This document shows, in pieces, positions 34,714 through 42,920 of a stretch of 64,000 nt of DNA (position 1 is its first letter; each line of letters opens with the position of its first letter). The position numbers and the translations under genes are program-made. The notes beneath the pieces are model-generated. The model had not been told where the DNA came from and made no database searches. It saw only the letters and a list, made by a program, of their open reading frames with translations. The stretch is from Microbacterium sp. No. 7. Its GTDB lineage: Bacteria > Actinomycetota > Actinomycetes > Actinomycetales > Microbacteriaceae. The stretch is taken from contig NZ_CP012697.1 in assembly GCF_001314225.1 (NCBI RefSeq), positions 1,984,001 to 2,048,000 on the forward strand, given 5' to 3'.

Positions 34714-35493
34714 GTGTATGCGCCGGAGCGACAGCAGATCGTCGAGCAGTTGATCGACGCTCACGGTCGCGTCTCGGTCATCGATCTCGCGCGGCGTTTC
34801 GGCGTGACCACCGAGACCGTGCGACGCGACCTCCACCAGCTCGAGGACCGCGGCGTGCTGCGCCGCGTGCACGGCGGCGCCGTCGCCCCGAACCGCGTGA
34901 GCACGGCCGAGTTCTCCCTCGCCGAGCGCGAGCAGCGCGGCAGCGAGGCCAAGCACGCCATCGCACAGCGCGCCCTCGATCTCGTGCCCGAGGGCTTCAC
35001 GGGCTCGATCTACCTCGACGCGGGCACGACGACGGGCGTCTTCGCCCACGCGCTCGGTGCGCGCGTCGCGCAGCGGTCCATCGAGGTCGTCACGCACTCC
35101 ATGACCATCGCGCACGCGCTCGCGGGCGTGACCGGCCTCGGGCTCACCGCGATCGGCGGACGCGTGCGCGGGCTCACCGCCGCCGCCGTGGGCGCCCACA
35201 CCGTCGCGACGATCGAGCGGATGCGGCCCGACATCGCCTTCGTCGGCACGAACGGCATCTGCGAGCGCTTCGGGCTCAGCACGCCCGACCCCGACGAGGC
35301 CGCCGTGAAGCAGGCGATCGTCGCCGCGGCGCAGCGCGTCGTCGTGCTGAGCGACTCGAGCAAGTTCGGGCAGCAGCTGCTCGTGTCGTTCGCGCCGCTC
35401 GCCGACATCGACGTGCTCGTCACCGATCGTGCCCCCGACGCCGCCCTGTCGCAGGCGCTCATCGAATCCGAAGCGGAGGTCTGGACCCCATGA
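34714..35493 (+). CDS. fruR: DeoR-family regulator of the fructose operon
   Basis: A 259-residue regulator. The N-terminal DeoR HTH is QIVEQLIDAHGRVSVIDLARRFGVTTETVRRDLHQLEDRGVLRRVHGGAV. The C-terminal sugar-phosphate sensor domain contains YLDAGTTT and VGTNGIC, typical of DeoR-family effector binding. The start is GTG 34714, preceded by a near-perfect AGGAGG; upstream in-frame codons run through the tandem repeat and are unlikely. The stop overlaps fruK as ATGA. By position it should repress or autoregulate the operon in response to fructose 1-phosphate. Confidence 0.88.
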   Translation: MYAPERQQIVEQLIDAHGRVSVIDLARRFGVTTETVRRDLHQLEDRGVLRRVHGGAVAPNRVSTAEFSLAEREQRGSEAKHAIAQRALDLVPEGFTGSIYLDAGTTTGVFAHALGARVAQRSIEVVTHSMTIAHALAGVTGLGLTAIGGRVRGLTAAAVGAHTVATIERMRPDIAFVGTNGICERFGLSTPDPDEAAVKQAIVAAAQRVVVLSDSSKFGQQLLVSFAPLADIDVLVTDRAPDAALSQALIESEAEVWTP

Positions 35494-36440
35494 TCGTCAC
35501 TCTCACCGCGCATCCGTCGCTCGATCGCACCGTGACGCTCGCCGCGCCGCTGCGCGTCGGCGAGGTGCAGGGCGCCCGCTCCCTCCGCGAGGACGCGGGC
35601 GGCAAGGGCATCAACGTCGCCGGCGTGCTCGCGGGCGCCGGGCGCGCGGTCGTCTCCGTGCTCCCGCTCGACGACGCCGACCCGTTCGCCACCGTGCTGC
35701 GCACGACGGGACTCGCCGTGCGCCCCGTGCGCGTGCGCGGCAACGTGCGCGCGAACCTCGCGATCGTCGACTCCGACGGCGTGACGACCAAGCTCAACCT
35801 GCCCGGCGTCGCGCTCGGCGCCGTCGAGCTCGACCGGCTCGTCGACGAGACCGTCGCCGCCGTCGAGGACGCCGACTGGCTCGTGATCGCCGGCTCGCTG
35901 CCGCCCGGGGCGCCCTCCGACTTCTACGTCACCGTCATCGAGGCCGTGCGCGAGCAGTGGGGCGACGCGGCTCCGCTCATCGCGGTGGACACGTCGGGTC
36001 CCGCCCTGCACGCCGTCGTCGACCGCGCGCGCCCCGACCTCATCAAGCCCAACGACGAGGAGCTCGCGGAGCTCGCCGGCGTCGCGCTCGACCCGCAGAG
36101 CGACCTGGCGGATGCCGTCCACCGCGTCGCCCGCGAGCTCGTGCCCGACCGCGTGGCGGCGGCCTTCGTGACGCTCGGCGGCGCGGGCGCGGTGCTCGTC
36201 ACCGCCGACGGCGCCTGGTTCGGCACGCCGCCGCCCATCCGCGTGCGCAGCACGGTGGGCGCGGGCGACAGCTCGCTCGCCGGCTTCGTCCTCGCACGGT
36301 CCGAGGGCGCCACGCCCGAGGAGTGCGTGCGCAGCGGCATCCGCTACGGCTCCGCCGCCGCATCCCTCGAGGGCACCCAGGCCCCGACGGCTTCCGATCT
36401 TCCCTCCGGCGACATTCCGGTGCGCGCCCTCTCCCTCTGA
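35490..36440 (+). CDS. fruK: 1-phosphofructokinase
   Basis: A 316-residue PfkB-family kinase that phosphorylates fructose 1-phosphate to fructose 1,6-bisphosphate. Motifs are DAGGKGINVAGVL near residue 36, KLNLPG, IAGSLPPG, KPNDEELAEL and the PfkB C-terminal RSTVGAGDSSLAGF with the catalytic Asp. It lies between the DeoR-type regulator (4-bp overlap) and the fructose PTS permease (26-bp gap), so the operon is fruR-fruK-fruA-ptsH. Confidence 0.93.
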   Translation: MIVTLTAHPSLDRTVTLAAPLRVGEVQGARSLREDAGGKGINVAGVLAGAGRAVVSVLPLDDADPFATVLRTTGLAVRPVRVRGNVRANLAIVDSDGVTTKLNLPGVALGAVELDRLVDETVAAVEDADWLVIAGSLPPGAPSDFYVTVIEAVREQWGDAAPLIAVDTSGPALHAVVDRARPDLIKPNDEELAELAGVALDPQSDLADAVHRVARELVPDRVAAAFVTLGGAGAVLVTADGAWFGTPPPIRVRSTVGAGDSSLAGFVLARSEGATPEECVRSGIRYGSAAASLEGTQAPTASDLPSGDIPVRALSL

Positions 36441-36466
36441 AACCCCCACGACCACAGGAGGTCACC

Positions 36467-38491
36467 GTGGCAGACATCATCACTCCGCAGCTCGTCAGTC
36501 TCGACGAACCGCTCGGCGGCGACAAACGGGCCGTGATCGAGGCCCTGGCCGCGCGCGTCGCGGGCGAGGGCCGTGCGACCGACGCGGCCGCCCTCGCCGC
36601 CGACGCCTGGGCGCGCGAGGAGAAGGACGAGACGGGCCTGCCGGGCGGCATCGCGATCCCGCACGCCAAGAGCCCCGCCGTCACGACCCCGTCGCTCTCG
36701 TTCGCCCGTCTCAAGCCGGGCGTCGACTTCGGTGCGTTCGACGGACCGGCCGACCTCGTCTTCCTCATCGCGGCGCCCGACACGGCGGCCGAGGAGCACC
36801 TTGCGGTGCTGTCGAAGCTCGCCCGCGCCTTCATGCGCGAGGAGTTCACGACCGGGCTGCGCGAGGCCGCGACGCCCGAGGACGTCGTGCACCTCGTGCG
36901 CGTCGCCGTCGGCGAGATCGAGGAGGCCGCGCCGGCCGAGGAGGCCGCAGCGGCCCCCGTCGCCGCGGTTCCCGCCGACGCGGGCGTGCAGGTCGACGGC
37001 CGGCCCGCCCGCATCGTCGCGGTCACCGCCTGTGCCACGGGCATCGCACACACCTTCATGGCCGCCGACGCGCTCACCGCCGAGGGCAAGAAGCAGGGCA
37101 TCGAGCTGACGGTCGAGCCGCAGGGCTCCAGCGGATACAAGGCCATCGACTCGGCGGTGATCGATGCCGCGGATGCCGTCATCTTCGCCGTCGACGTCGA
37201 CGTGCGCACCCCCGAGCGCTTCGCGGGCAAGCCCGTCGTGCGCGCGGGCGTGAAGGCCGGCATCGAGCGCCCCGCCGAGCTGATCGGCAAGGCGATCGCC
37301 GCGGCGAAGGACCCCAACGCCGAGCGCGTCAGCGGCTCGGCGACGGCGTCGAGCTCCGCTCCCACCGAGGCGGAGTCGGTCGGCGCGCGCATCAAGCGCT
37401 GGCTGCTCACGGGCGTGAGCTACATGATCCCGTTCGTCGCGGGCGGCGGCCTGCTCATGGCGCTGGGCTTCCTGCTCGGCGGCTTCGACGTCACCGACGA
37501 GGCCGCGAACGTCATCATCCAGAACTCGCTGTGGGATCTTCCGGCGGGCGGCATCGGCCAGTACCTCGGCTCTGTCGCCTTCATGATCGGTTCGACGTCG
37601 ATGGGCTTCCTCGTGCCCGTGCTCGCAGGATACGTGGCGTTCGCGATCGCCGACCGTCCCGGCATCGCGCCGGGCTTCGTCGCGGGCGCGGTCGCCAACC
37701 TGATGAGCGCCGGCTTCATCGGCGGCATCATCGGCGGTCTGCTCGCGGGCTTCATCGCCTGGTGGCTCGGCACGTTCGACGTGCCGCGCTGGCTGCGCGG
37801 CCTGATGCCGGTCGTGATCATCCCGCTGATCGGCTCGATCGTGGCATCCGGGCTCATGGTGCTGTTCCTCGGGCGTCCCATCGCGTCGCTCATGGTCGCG
37901 ATGACCGACGGGCTGAACAACCTCGCCGCGACGGGCGCGATCGTCGGCGTCGGCGCGCTGCTGGGCCTCATGATGTGCTTCGACCTCGGCGGCCCCGTCA
38001 ACAAGGTCGCCTACTCGTTCGCCGCCGTGGGGCTCGGCGCCGCCACCGCGGGGAACAACACGCCGTACCTCATCATGGCCGCCGTCATGGCCTCGGGCAT
38101 GGTGCCGCCGCTCGCGATGGCGCTCGCCTCGACCGTGCTGGGCCGCAAGCTCTTCACGCCCGTCGAGCGCGAGAACGGCAAGGCGGCGTGGCTGCTCGGC
38201 GCATCGTTCATCTCGGAGGGCGCGATCCCGTTCGCCGCGGCCGACCCGCTGCGCGTGATCCCGGCGTCCATGATCGGCGGCGCGCTGACCGGGGCGCTCA
38301 GCATGGCGTTCGCGGTCGAGTCGCGGGCGCCGCACGGCGGCATCTTCGTGTTCTTCGCGATCAGCCCGGTATGGGGCTTCCTCGTCGCGCTGGCTGCCGG
38401 TACGGTCGTCTCGGCGCTGGCTATCATCGCCCTCAAGGCGTGGGTGCGCAAGAAGCCCGTCGAGGCGGCAGCCGTCGCCGTTCCGGCCTGA
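36467..38491 (+). CDS. fruA: PTS fructose transporter, fused IIA-IIB-IIC
   Basis: A 674-residue permease that imports fructose and phosphorylates it to fructose 1-phosphate. The IIA domain (1-150) has the phospho-His66 in GIAIPHAKSP. The IIB domain (about 180-285) has the phospho-Cys189 in VTACATGIAHTFMAA. The IIC membrane domain (about 310-655) begins WLLTGVSYMIPFVAGGGLLMALGF and contains GGPVNKVAYSFA and SEGAIPFAAADP. A short Ala/Glu-rich linker joins IIA and IIB. The start is GTG 36467, 5 nt after CAGGAGG. Confidence 0.95.
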   Translation: MADIITPQLVSLDEPLGGDKRAVIEALAARVAGEGRATDAAALAADAWAREEKDETGLPGGIAIPHAKSPAVTTPSLSFARLKPGVDFGAFDGPADLVFLIAAPDTAAEEHLAVLSKLARAFMREEFTTGLREAATPEDVVHLVRVAVGEIEEAAPAEEAAAAPVAAVPADAGVQVDGRPARIVAVTACATGIAHTFMAADALTAEGKKQGIELTVEPQGSSGYKAIDSAVIDAADAVIFAVDVDVRTPERFAGKPVVRAGVKAGIERPAELIGKAIAAAKDPNAERVSGSATASSSAPTEAESVGARIKRWLLTGVSYMIPFVAGGGLLMALGFLLGGFDVTDEAANVIIQNSLWDLPAGGIGQYLGSVAFMIGSTSMGFLVPVLAGYVAFAIADRPGIAPGFVAGAVANLMSAGFIGGIIGGLLAGFIAWWLGTFDVPRWLRGLMPVVIIPLIGSIVASGLMVLFLGRPIASLMVAMTDGLNNLAATGAIVGVGALLGLMMCFDLGGPVNKVAYSFAAVGLGAATAGNNTPYLIMAAVMASGMVPPLAMALASTVLGRKLFTPVERENGKAAWLLGASFISEGAIPFAAADPLRVIPASMIGGALTGALSMAFAVESRAPHGGIFVFFAISPVWGFLVALAAGTVVSALAIIALKAWVRKKPVEAAAVAVPA

Positions 38492-38530
38492 GTCCGACCA
38501 CACATCGACCACACACAAAGGAGAAACACC

Positions 38531-38800
38531 ATGGCAGAACGTACGGCCACCGTCGCGAGCAGCTCGGGTCTGCACGCTCGTCCCGCGAAGCTGTTCGTGC
38601 AGGCGGTGCAGGAGACGGGCGTGCCCGTCACGATCGCCGTCGAGGGCGGCCCCGACCTCAACGCCGGCAGCATCCTGAGCCTCATGGGCCTCGGCGCCAC
38701 GCAGGGCACGGTCGTCACCCTCAAGGCGGAGGGCGACGGCGCCGACGCCGCGCTCGAGAAGCTCGTCGCGTTCCTGGAGACCGACCACGACGCGGAGTGA
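38531..38800 (+). CDS. ptsH: Phosphocarrier protein HPr
   Basis: An 89-residue phosphocarrier that passes phosphate from enzyme I to the IIA domain. The active His15 is in SSGLHARPAKLF, and the seryl regulatory region is GGPDLNAGSILSLMGLGA, where the usual Ser46 context appears as AGSILSLM. AAAGGAG precedes the ATG. It ends the fructose operon, with a strong terminator 26 nt downstream. No enzyme I gene is in the window. Confidence 0.95.
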   Translation: MAERTATVASSSGLHARPAKLFVQAVQETGVPVTIAVEGGPDLNAGSILSLMGLGATQGTVVTLKAEGDGADAALEKLVAFLETDHDAE

Positions 38801-38825
38801 CCGCACGGTGATCCAGCACCGGGAC

Positions 38826-38865
38826 AAGGCGGATGCCGCGGGGGAGACCCCGCGGCATCCGCCTT
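38826..38865. terminator. Bidirectional intrinsic terminator
   Basis: An 18-bp perfect stem (38826-38843 with 38848-38865) and a GAGA tetraloop, flanked by T-runs on both strands (AAGG on one side, CCTTT on the other). It separates the fructose operon from the convergent hydrolase gene and should end both transcripts. Confidence 0.92.
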
Positions 38866-38875
38866 TCCGTCGTCG

Positions 38876-39514
38876 TCAGACCTCGGTGCTGTCGCCCGCC
38901 GAGAGCGCGAGGAACTCGCCGCCGTGCTGCTCGGTCGCCCAGCGCAGGCGATCGCGGTGCATGCCGAGGCCGATGCTCGACAGGCCCATGTCGTGCGTGC
39001 CGAACGCGCGGCGCGGCCGGGTCGCGAGCACGAAGTCCATCGCCTCGCCGATCTTCAGCCACGGAGCGCCGATCGGGGCCGCCAGCAGCTGCACGTCGAC
39101 GCCCTCGGGCACCGCGTACGAGTCGCCGGGATAGTAGAAGACGTCGTCGACGAGCACGCCGACGTTGTCGATGACGGGGATCGACTCGTGGATGACGTTG
39201 TGCCGCCCGCCGAAGAAGCGCAGGGCGAACGGCCCCGCCTGGGCGGTGTCGCCCGCGTGCACGACCGTGACGTCATGACCGGCGGCCGCGGCGGCGAGGC
39301 CCGCGGGGCCGAAGATCGGCGCCTCAGGGGCGTCGCGACGCAGGCGGTCGAGGTGCTCGGGCGTCCAGTGGTCGGGGTGCTGGTGGGTCAGCACGATGCC
39401 CGCGAGCGCCTGCACGCCGTGCAGCGGCGGGGTGAAGTCGCCGGGGTCGATGACGAGGGTGCTGCCGCCCTGCTCGAGGCGCAGGCAGGCGTGTTCATGC
39501 TTCGTGACGCGCAT
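38876..39514 (-). CDS. Metallo-beta-lactamase-fold hydrolase (UlaG-like)
   Basis: A 212-residue protein with the metal-binding motif LTHQHPDHW near residue 54. Later ligands lie in VVHAGDTA, in FFGGRHNVIH (a conserved His), in YYPGDSYAVP (Asp) and in AFGTHDMGLS (His). This pattern fits UPF0173/UlaG-type zinc or manganese hydrolases. The start ATG 39514 begins MRVTKHEHACLRLEQ, the usual family N-terminus; the longer frame would run toward the tRNA. The substrate is unknown. Confidence 0.85.
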   Translation of the reverse strand: MRVTKHEHACLRLEQGGSTLVIDPGDFTPPLHGVQALAGIVLTHQHPDHWTPEHLDRLRRDAPEAPIFGPAGLAAAAAGHDVTVVHAGDTAQAGPFALRFFGGRHNVIHESIPVIDNVGVLVDDVFYYPGDSYAVPEGVDVQLLAAPIGAPWLKIGEAMDFVLATRPRRAFGTHDMGLSSIGLGMHRDRLRWATEQHGGEFLALSAGDSTEV

Positions 39515-39583
39515 GCGACCAGTCAACCGCGCGACGCACGCCGGTGGCAAGCGGCGCCCGAGCGGCGCGATGCCCGTCCGATT

Positions 39584-39612
39584 TTGCGGAGCGTGAAGAG
39601 CTGTGGCATGAT
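39584..39612 (+). promoter_or_regulatory. Promoter of the tRNA-Glu gene
   Basis: TTGCGG (39584-39589), a 17-bp spacer, and CATGAT (39607-39612). The predicted start near 39619 gives a 30-nt 5' leader with a small hairpin (GTTGC...GCAAC), to be removed by RNase P. Confidence 0.6.
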
Positions 39613-39648
39613 GTAACGGTTGCCCCGCAGGGCGGAGCAACACGGTGA

Positions 39649-39724
39649 GGCCCCATCGTATAGCGGCCTAGTACGCCGCCCTCTCACGGCGGTAACGCGG
39701 GTTCGAATCCCGCTGGGGTCACCA
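39649..39724 (+). tRNA. tRNA-Glu (anticodon CUC)
   Basis: The acceptor stem GGCCCCA pairs with TGGGGTC (one G-U). The D arm contains TAGCGGCCTAGTA. The anticodon stem-loop CCGCCCTCTCACGGCGG has CTC in the loop. The T arm is GCGGGTTCGAATCCCGC. The discriminator is A and CCA is encoded (39722-39724). The sequence strongly resembles actinobacterial tRNA-Glu. It is transcribed alone, with a terminator directly downstream. Confidence 0.96.
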
Positions 39725-39727
39725 ACG

Positions 39728-39763
39728 GAACAAGCCCCCGCTCTCCAGAGCGGGGGCTTGTTC
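39728..39763 (+). terminator. Intrinsic terminator of tRNA-Glu
   Basis: A 16-bp stem GAACAAGCCCCCGCTC / GAGCGGGGGCTTGTTC around a TCCA loop, starting 4 nt after the CCA end of the tRNA. The 3' T-rich part is short (TTGTTCATT). It is also positioned to stop the DUF4349 transcript coming from the other strand. Confidence 0.88.
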
Positions 39764-39798
39764 ATTGTCGGCCGGGTGGTCGGGCCACCCCCCGCGGG

Positions 39799-40950
39799 CT
39801 ACTCGGCCAGCGGTGGTGCGGCGGTGTCCTTCGTGTCCGTGCGGCGGGCGCGGCGGACGCGGCGGACGGCGATCACGATGAACAGCACGACGGCGGCGGC
39901 GACGAGCCAGGGGAGCAGGAAGCCGAGGCCGATGACGATCCCGTTCACCGTGGCGACGAAGCCGTTCCAGCCGGCCGCGAGGCCGTCGCCGAAGCCGGCC
40001 GGGTCGGCCTTCACGGGGGGAGCGGGCGTGCTCAGCGAGATCGACAGGGTCGACAGCTGCACCTGACCCTCCAGGTACGTGAGCTGCTGCCGGTAGGAGT
40101 CCAGCTCGGCCTGCCGCTGCGACAGCGCGCTCTCGGCGGCGAGCAGGTCGGCCGTCGAGCCCGCCTCGCCCATGAGCGTCGTGAGCCGCTCCACGGAGGC
40201 CTCCAGCGAGGCGACGCGCGCGCGCAGGTCGATCGCCTGCGTCGTGACGTCGTTGCGGTCGATCTGCGACGCGGTGACCCGGCCGATCTCCCGAAGCTGG
40301 GTGTTGACCTCGGTGAGGACATCGGACGGCACGCGCACCGTGATCCACGCGTGCGACGAGGCGGGCGCCGAGTACACGTCGGGCGCGTAGGCGCCCGAGT
40401 CGTAGACGGGCGAGCCGCCGTCGCCCACGCTCATGTTCTCGACGAAGCCTCCGCGGCTCGTCACGGCCGATTGGATCGCCTCCAGCGCCGTGTCGATGTC
40501 ATCGACCTCGACCGATGCGCTCGCGGTCACGATGACCTCGCGCGGCGCGTCGGCCTCGACCAGCTCCGAGGCCTTGACGCCGTCGATGCTCTGCGGCAGC
40601 TCCGGGTCGACCGCCAGCGAGTCGCTCGTGCTGCTCTCCCTCAGCCCGCTCCCGCCCATGAAGGACGAGCCGTCGGCCGGCATCGGCGCCGACTCCGCGG
40701 CGCTGCTGTCGGCCGACATCCCGCCCGAGATCCCGCCCGACACGAGCTGCGGGCCGATGAACGCGGCCACGGCGACGATGCCCGCCGCGGCGAGCCCGCC
40801 CGCCCACGCGCGGCCACGACGGCGCGTGCGGCGGGTCTCTGCGGATCGGCGTGCGGCGTCGTCACGGGCGATCCGGTCGAAGAGCGCGTCTTCGATCTCA
40901 TCGATGCGCGCCTCGCTCAGCGGCGGCAGCGCGATGGTCCTGTCGTTCAT
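39799..40950 (-). CDS. DUF4349 membrane protein paired with an ECF sigma factor
   Basis: A 383-residue protein. The first 45 residues are cytosolic and charged (DEIEDALFDRIARDDAARRSAETRRTRR). A membrane helix follows (about 50-70), then an extracytoplasmic DUF4349 domain (about 130-325) with a coiled-coil-like stretch (VASLEASVERLTTLMGEA). A second helix lies near 345-370, with a basic cytosolic tail. The ATG 40950 overlaps the sigma gene's stop (ATGA). The N-terminal tail is placed where an anti-sigma domain would be, so it may hold the sigma factor at the membrane; it has no zinc-binding HxxxCxxC motif. Confidence 0.82.
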   Translation of the reverse strand: MNDRTIALPPLSEARIDEIEDALFDRIARDDAARRSAETRRTRRRGRAWAGGLAAAGIVAVAAFIGPQLVSGGISGGMSADSSAAESAPMPADGSSFMGGSGLRESSTSDSLAVDPELPQSIDGVKASELVEADAPREVIVTASASVEVDDIDTALEAIQSAVTSRGGFVENMSVGDGGSPVYDSGAYAPDVYSAPASSHAWITVRVPSDVLTEVNTQLREIGRVTASQIDRNDVTTQAIDLRARVASLEASVERLTTLMGEAGSTADLLAAESALSQRQAELDSYRQQLTYLEGQVQLSTLSISLSTPAPPVKADPAGFGDGLAAGWNGFVATVNGIVIGLGFLLPWLVAAAVVLFIVIAVRRVRRARRTDTKDTAAPPLAE

Positions 40951-41510
40951 GTCATCTCCGAGTCGATCGTGGTCCGCAGCCGGGTGCGGATGCGGGAGAG
41001 ACGATTGCGAACGGTGCCGTGCGACACCCCGAGCTGCTCGGCCGCCGCGTGATAGGCGTAGCCCTCGGCCGCGCAGAGGCGGAAGATCTCCTGGTCCAGC
41101 GTGCTGAGCGCGCCGACCTCGGCGAGCACGGCGTCGACGAGCAGGCCGTCGACGACCTGCCGTTCGACGTCGACGGTCGCGGGAAGCGTCTCCTCCACGG
41201 CGCCGGCGGTGTGCTCGCGATCGCGGATCTGCCGTCGCACCCTGTTGGCGCTCTGGAAGCGGCAGATCGTCACGAGCCACGGCAGGAGCGACTCGCCGGC
41301 GAGCTCCAGCCCGGGCAGCTTGCGCCACGCGGCGAGGAACGTCTCCTGCACGACCTCCTCGGCATCCGCGGGATTGCCCAGGAGCCCGTGCGCGATCCAG
41401 TACACCGGCCGCACGTACGCGCGATACAGCCGCCGGAACGCGTGCTCGCTGCCGCCCGCGGCGGCCGCGACGAGCTCCGCGTCAGTGGGAGGGGATGCCG
41501 TCTCGCTCAT
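40947..41510 (-). CDS. ECF-type RNA polymerase sigma factor
   Basis: A 187-residue sigma-70-family factor with region 2 (AFRRLYRAYVRPVYWIAHGLLGNPADAEEVVQETFLAAWRKL) and region 4 (LSTLDQEIFRLCAAEGYAYHAAAEQLGVSHGTVRNRLSRIR), and no regions 1 or 3. It is followed with 4-bp overlap by a DUF4349 membrane protein, its probable regulator. It is divergent from the TerC gene. Whether it activates its own promoter cannot be decided from the upstream sequence. Confidence 0.9.
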   Translation of the reverse strand: MSETASPPTDAELVAAAAGGSEHAFRRLYRAYVRPVYWIAHGLLGNPADAEEVVQETFLAAWRKLPGLELAGESLLPWLVTICRFQSANRVRRQIRDREHTAGAVEETLPATVDVERQVVDGLLVDAVLAEVGALSTLDQEIFRLCAAEGYAYHAAAEQLGVSHGTVRNRLSRIRTRLRTTIDSEMT

Positions 41511-41607
41511 GCCGTCCTCATCGTTGCCGTCCTCATCGTCTCTCGACTGCTCAGTGTCATCAAAGAGAGAAACGTCTCACGGGTCATCCCGCACACCGCA
41601 TCCCCTG

Positions 41608-41740
41608 TATTCTTCTCAGAGCGAGAGGGAGTATCCCGTCCTCGCGCACCCGTCATCACGAGCTCCATCGTTGCGCTCCGGGTGCGCGCCGCGCGAGCGG
41701 GGGAGAGACTTTCGGGAATTCTCCCTACCCTCCGAAAGGC
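41608..41740 (+). promoter_or_regulatory. Probable manganese riboswitch (yybP-ykoY type) with promoter
   Basis: A -10 TATTCT lies at 41608-41613. From about 41622 the leader shows GAGAGGGAGTATCCCG, then CGTCATCACGAG, and at 41701 GGGAGAGACTTTCGGG followed by TCTCCC. A conserved GGGAGTA near the 5' end and GAGAGACYTT near the 3' end are hallmarks of yybP-ykoY leaders, which sense Mn2+ and often precede TerC-type genes. The 3' GGGAG/CTCCC segments can re-pair with the 5' part. I judged this by eye, without a covariance model. Confidence 0.6.
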
Positions 41741-41744
41741 CTGC

Positions 41745-42758
41745 ATGGACCTCCCCGTCTGGTTCGAGATCGGCTCGATGGTCGTTCTCGTCGCCATCCT
41801 CATCATCGACCTCCTGCTCATCATCAAGCGCCCGCACATCCCGTCGGCCCGGGAGTCGACCCTGTGGGTCGTGTTCTACGTCGTGCTCGCGCTCATCTTC
41901 GCAGGGCTGCTGTGGATGTTCGCGGGCGGCGAGTTCGCCGGCCAGTTCGTCGCCGGCTGGCTCACCGAGTACAGCCTGTCGATCGACAATCTCTTCGTGT
42001 TCGTGCTGATCATGGGGCAGTTCGCGGTGCCCAGGCAGTACCAGCAGAAGGTGCTGATGGTGGGCATCATCATCGCGCTCGTGCTGCGCGGCATCTTCAT
42101 CCTGCTGGGCGCCGCGATCATCGAGAACTTCCTGCCGATCTTCTACCTCTTCGGCGCCTTCCTGATCTACACCGCCTGGAAGCAGGCGTTCCCCGGCGAG
42201 GAGCACGAGGAGCAGAAGGAGGGCTTCCTGGTGCGGATGATCCGCCGCCGGGTCGCGATCAGCGACGACTACGACGGCGCCAAGGTGCGCACCGTCGTGA
42301 ACGGCAAGAAGATCTTCACGCCGATGGTCATCGTGTTCGTCGCGATCGGCATGACCGACCTGCTGTTCGCCCTCGACTCGATCCCGGCGATCTTCGGCAT
42401 CACCCAGAACGCGTTCATCGTGTTCACCGCGAACATCTTCGCGCTCATGGGCCTCCGCCAGCTGTACTTCCTGCTCGGCGGGCTCCTCGACCGGCTGCGC
42501 TACCTGCACTACGGCATCGCCTTCATCCTCGCGTTCATCGGCGTGAAGCTCATCTTCCACGCGATGCACGAGAACGAGGTGCCCTTCATCAACGGCGGGC
42601 AGCACATCACGTGGGTGCCCGACATCTCCACCTGGACGTCGCTGCTCGTGATCGTGGTCTCGATGACCGTCGCGACCGTCGCGAGCCTCATCGCATCGGC
42701 GCGCGAGGCGCGCCGCGGTCCCGAGGCGAAGATCGCCCCGCGCTCCGACGACGCCTGA
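41745..42758 (+). CDS. TerC-family integral membrane protein (probable metal exporter)
   Basis: A 337-residue protein with about eight hydrophobic helices and the TerC metal-binding acidic motifs: SLSIDNLFVFVLIM in helix 3 and GMTDLLFALDSIPAIFGIT in a later helix. A hydrophilic loop (about 150-190) separates the two halves. Members such as Alx/MeeF export manganese, often at the secretory translocon. The start is ATG 41745. The probable Mn riboswitch in its leader supports a manganese role. Confidence 0.88.
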   Translation: MDLPVWFEIGSMVVLVAILIIDLLLIIKRPHIPSARESTLWVVFYVVLALIFAGLLWMFAGGEFAGQFVAGWLTEYSLSIDNLFVFVLIMGQFAVPRQYQQKVLMVGIIIALVLRGIFILLGAAIIENFLPIFYLFGAFLIYTAWKQAFPGEEHEEQKEGFLVRMIRRRVAISDDYDGAKVRTVVNGKKIFTPMVIVFVAIGMTDLLFALDSIPAIFGITQNAFIVFTANIFALMGLRQLYFLLGGLLDRLRYLHYGIAFILAFIGVKLIFHAMHENEVPFINGGQHITWVPDISTWTSLLVIVVSMTVATVASLIASAREARRGPEAKIAPRSDDA

Positions 42759-42798
42759 GCCGCGGGGGCGGTTTGGGGGCGCCCAGCGGGCGCGGTGT

Positions 42799-42804
42799 TA
42801 GAAT
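42799..42804 (+). promoter_or_regulatory. -10 of the leuCD transcript
   Basis: TAGAAT at 42799-42804 stands 6 nt before the ATG of the leucine leader peptide at 42811, so the transcript should begin at or near that ATG (leaderless leader peptide). I find no convincing -35 in the GC-rich sequence before it. Confidence 0.6.
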
Positions 42805-42810
42805 CGTGGG

Positions 42811-42861
42811 ATGCGGATCGCGCGCCTCCTCCTTAGCCGCCGCGACGGGACCTCGTTCTGA
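42811..42861 (+). CDS. leu leader peptide (16 residues)
   Basis: The reading frame encodes [16 protein letters not shown] and then TGA. It has three consecutive Leu codons (CTC CTC CTT, 42826-42834), as in attenuator leader peptides. It begins 6 nt behind a -10 hexamer and ends 59 nt before leuC. Ribosome stalling at the Leu codons when leucyl-tRNA is scarce would change folding of the downstream RNA. It resembles the LEU elements described for actinobacterial leucine genes. Confidence 0.75.
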   Translation: MRIARLLLSRRDGTSF

Positions 42862-42910
42862 GCCCCCTCTCGTCGCGGAGTCTGGCGCGGGCACATCCGA
42901 CCCACAGGAG
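42840..42910 (+). promoter_or_regulatory. leuC attenuator region
   Basis: A stem pairs 42840-42850 (CCGCGACGGGA) with 42868-42878 (one G-U), starting just after the Leu codons, where a stalled ribosome would cover it. The Leu-codon run itself contains CTCCT twice, complementary to the leuC Shine-Dalgarno AGGAG (42906-42910). Either a translational switch or a transcriptional one is possible; there is no clear U-tract, which favours translation. Confidence 0.55.
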
Positions 42911-42920
42911 CACGAGAGAC

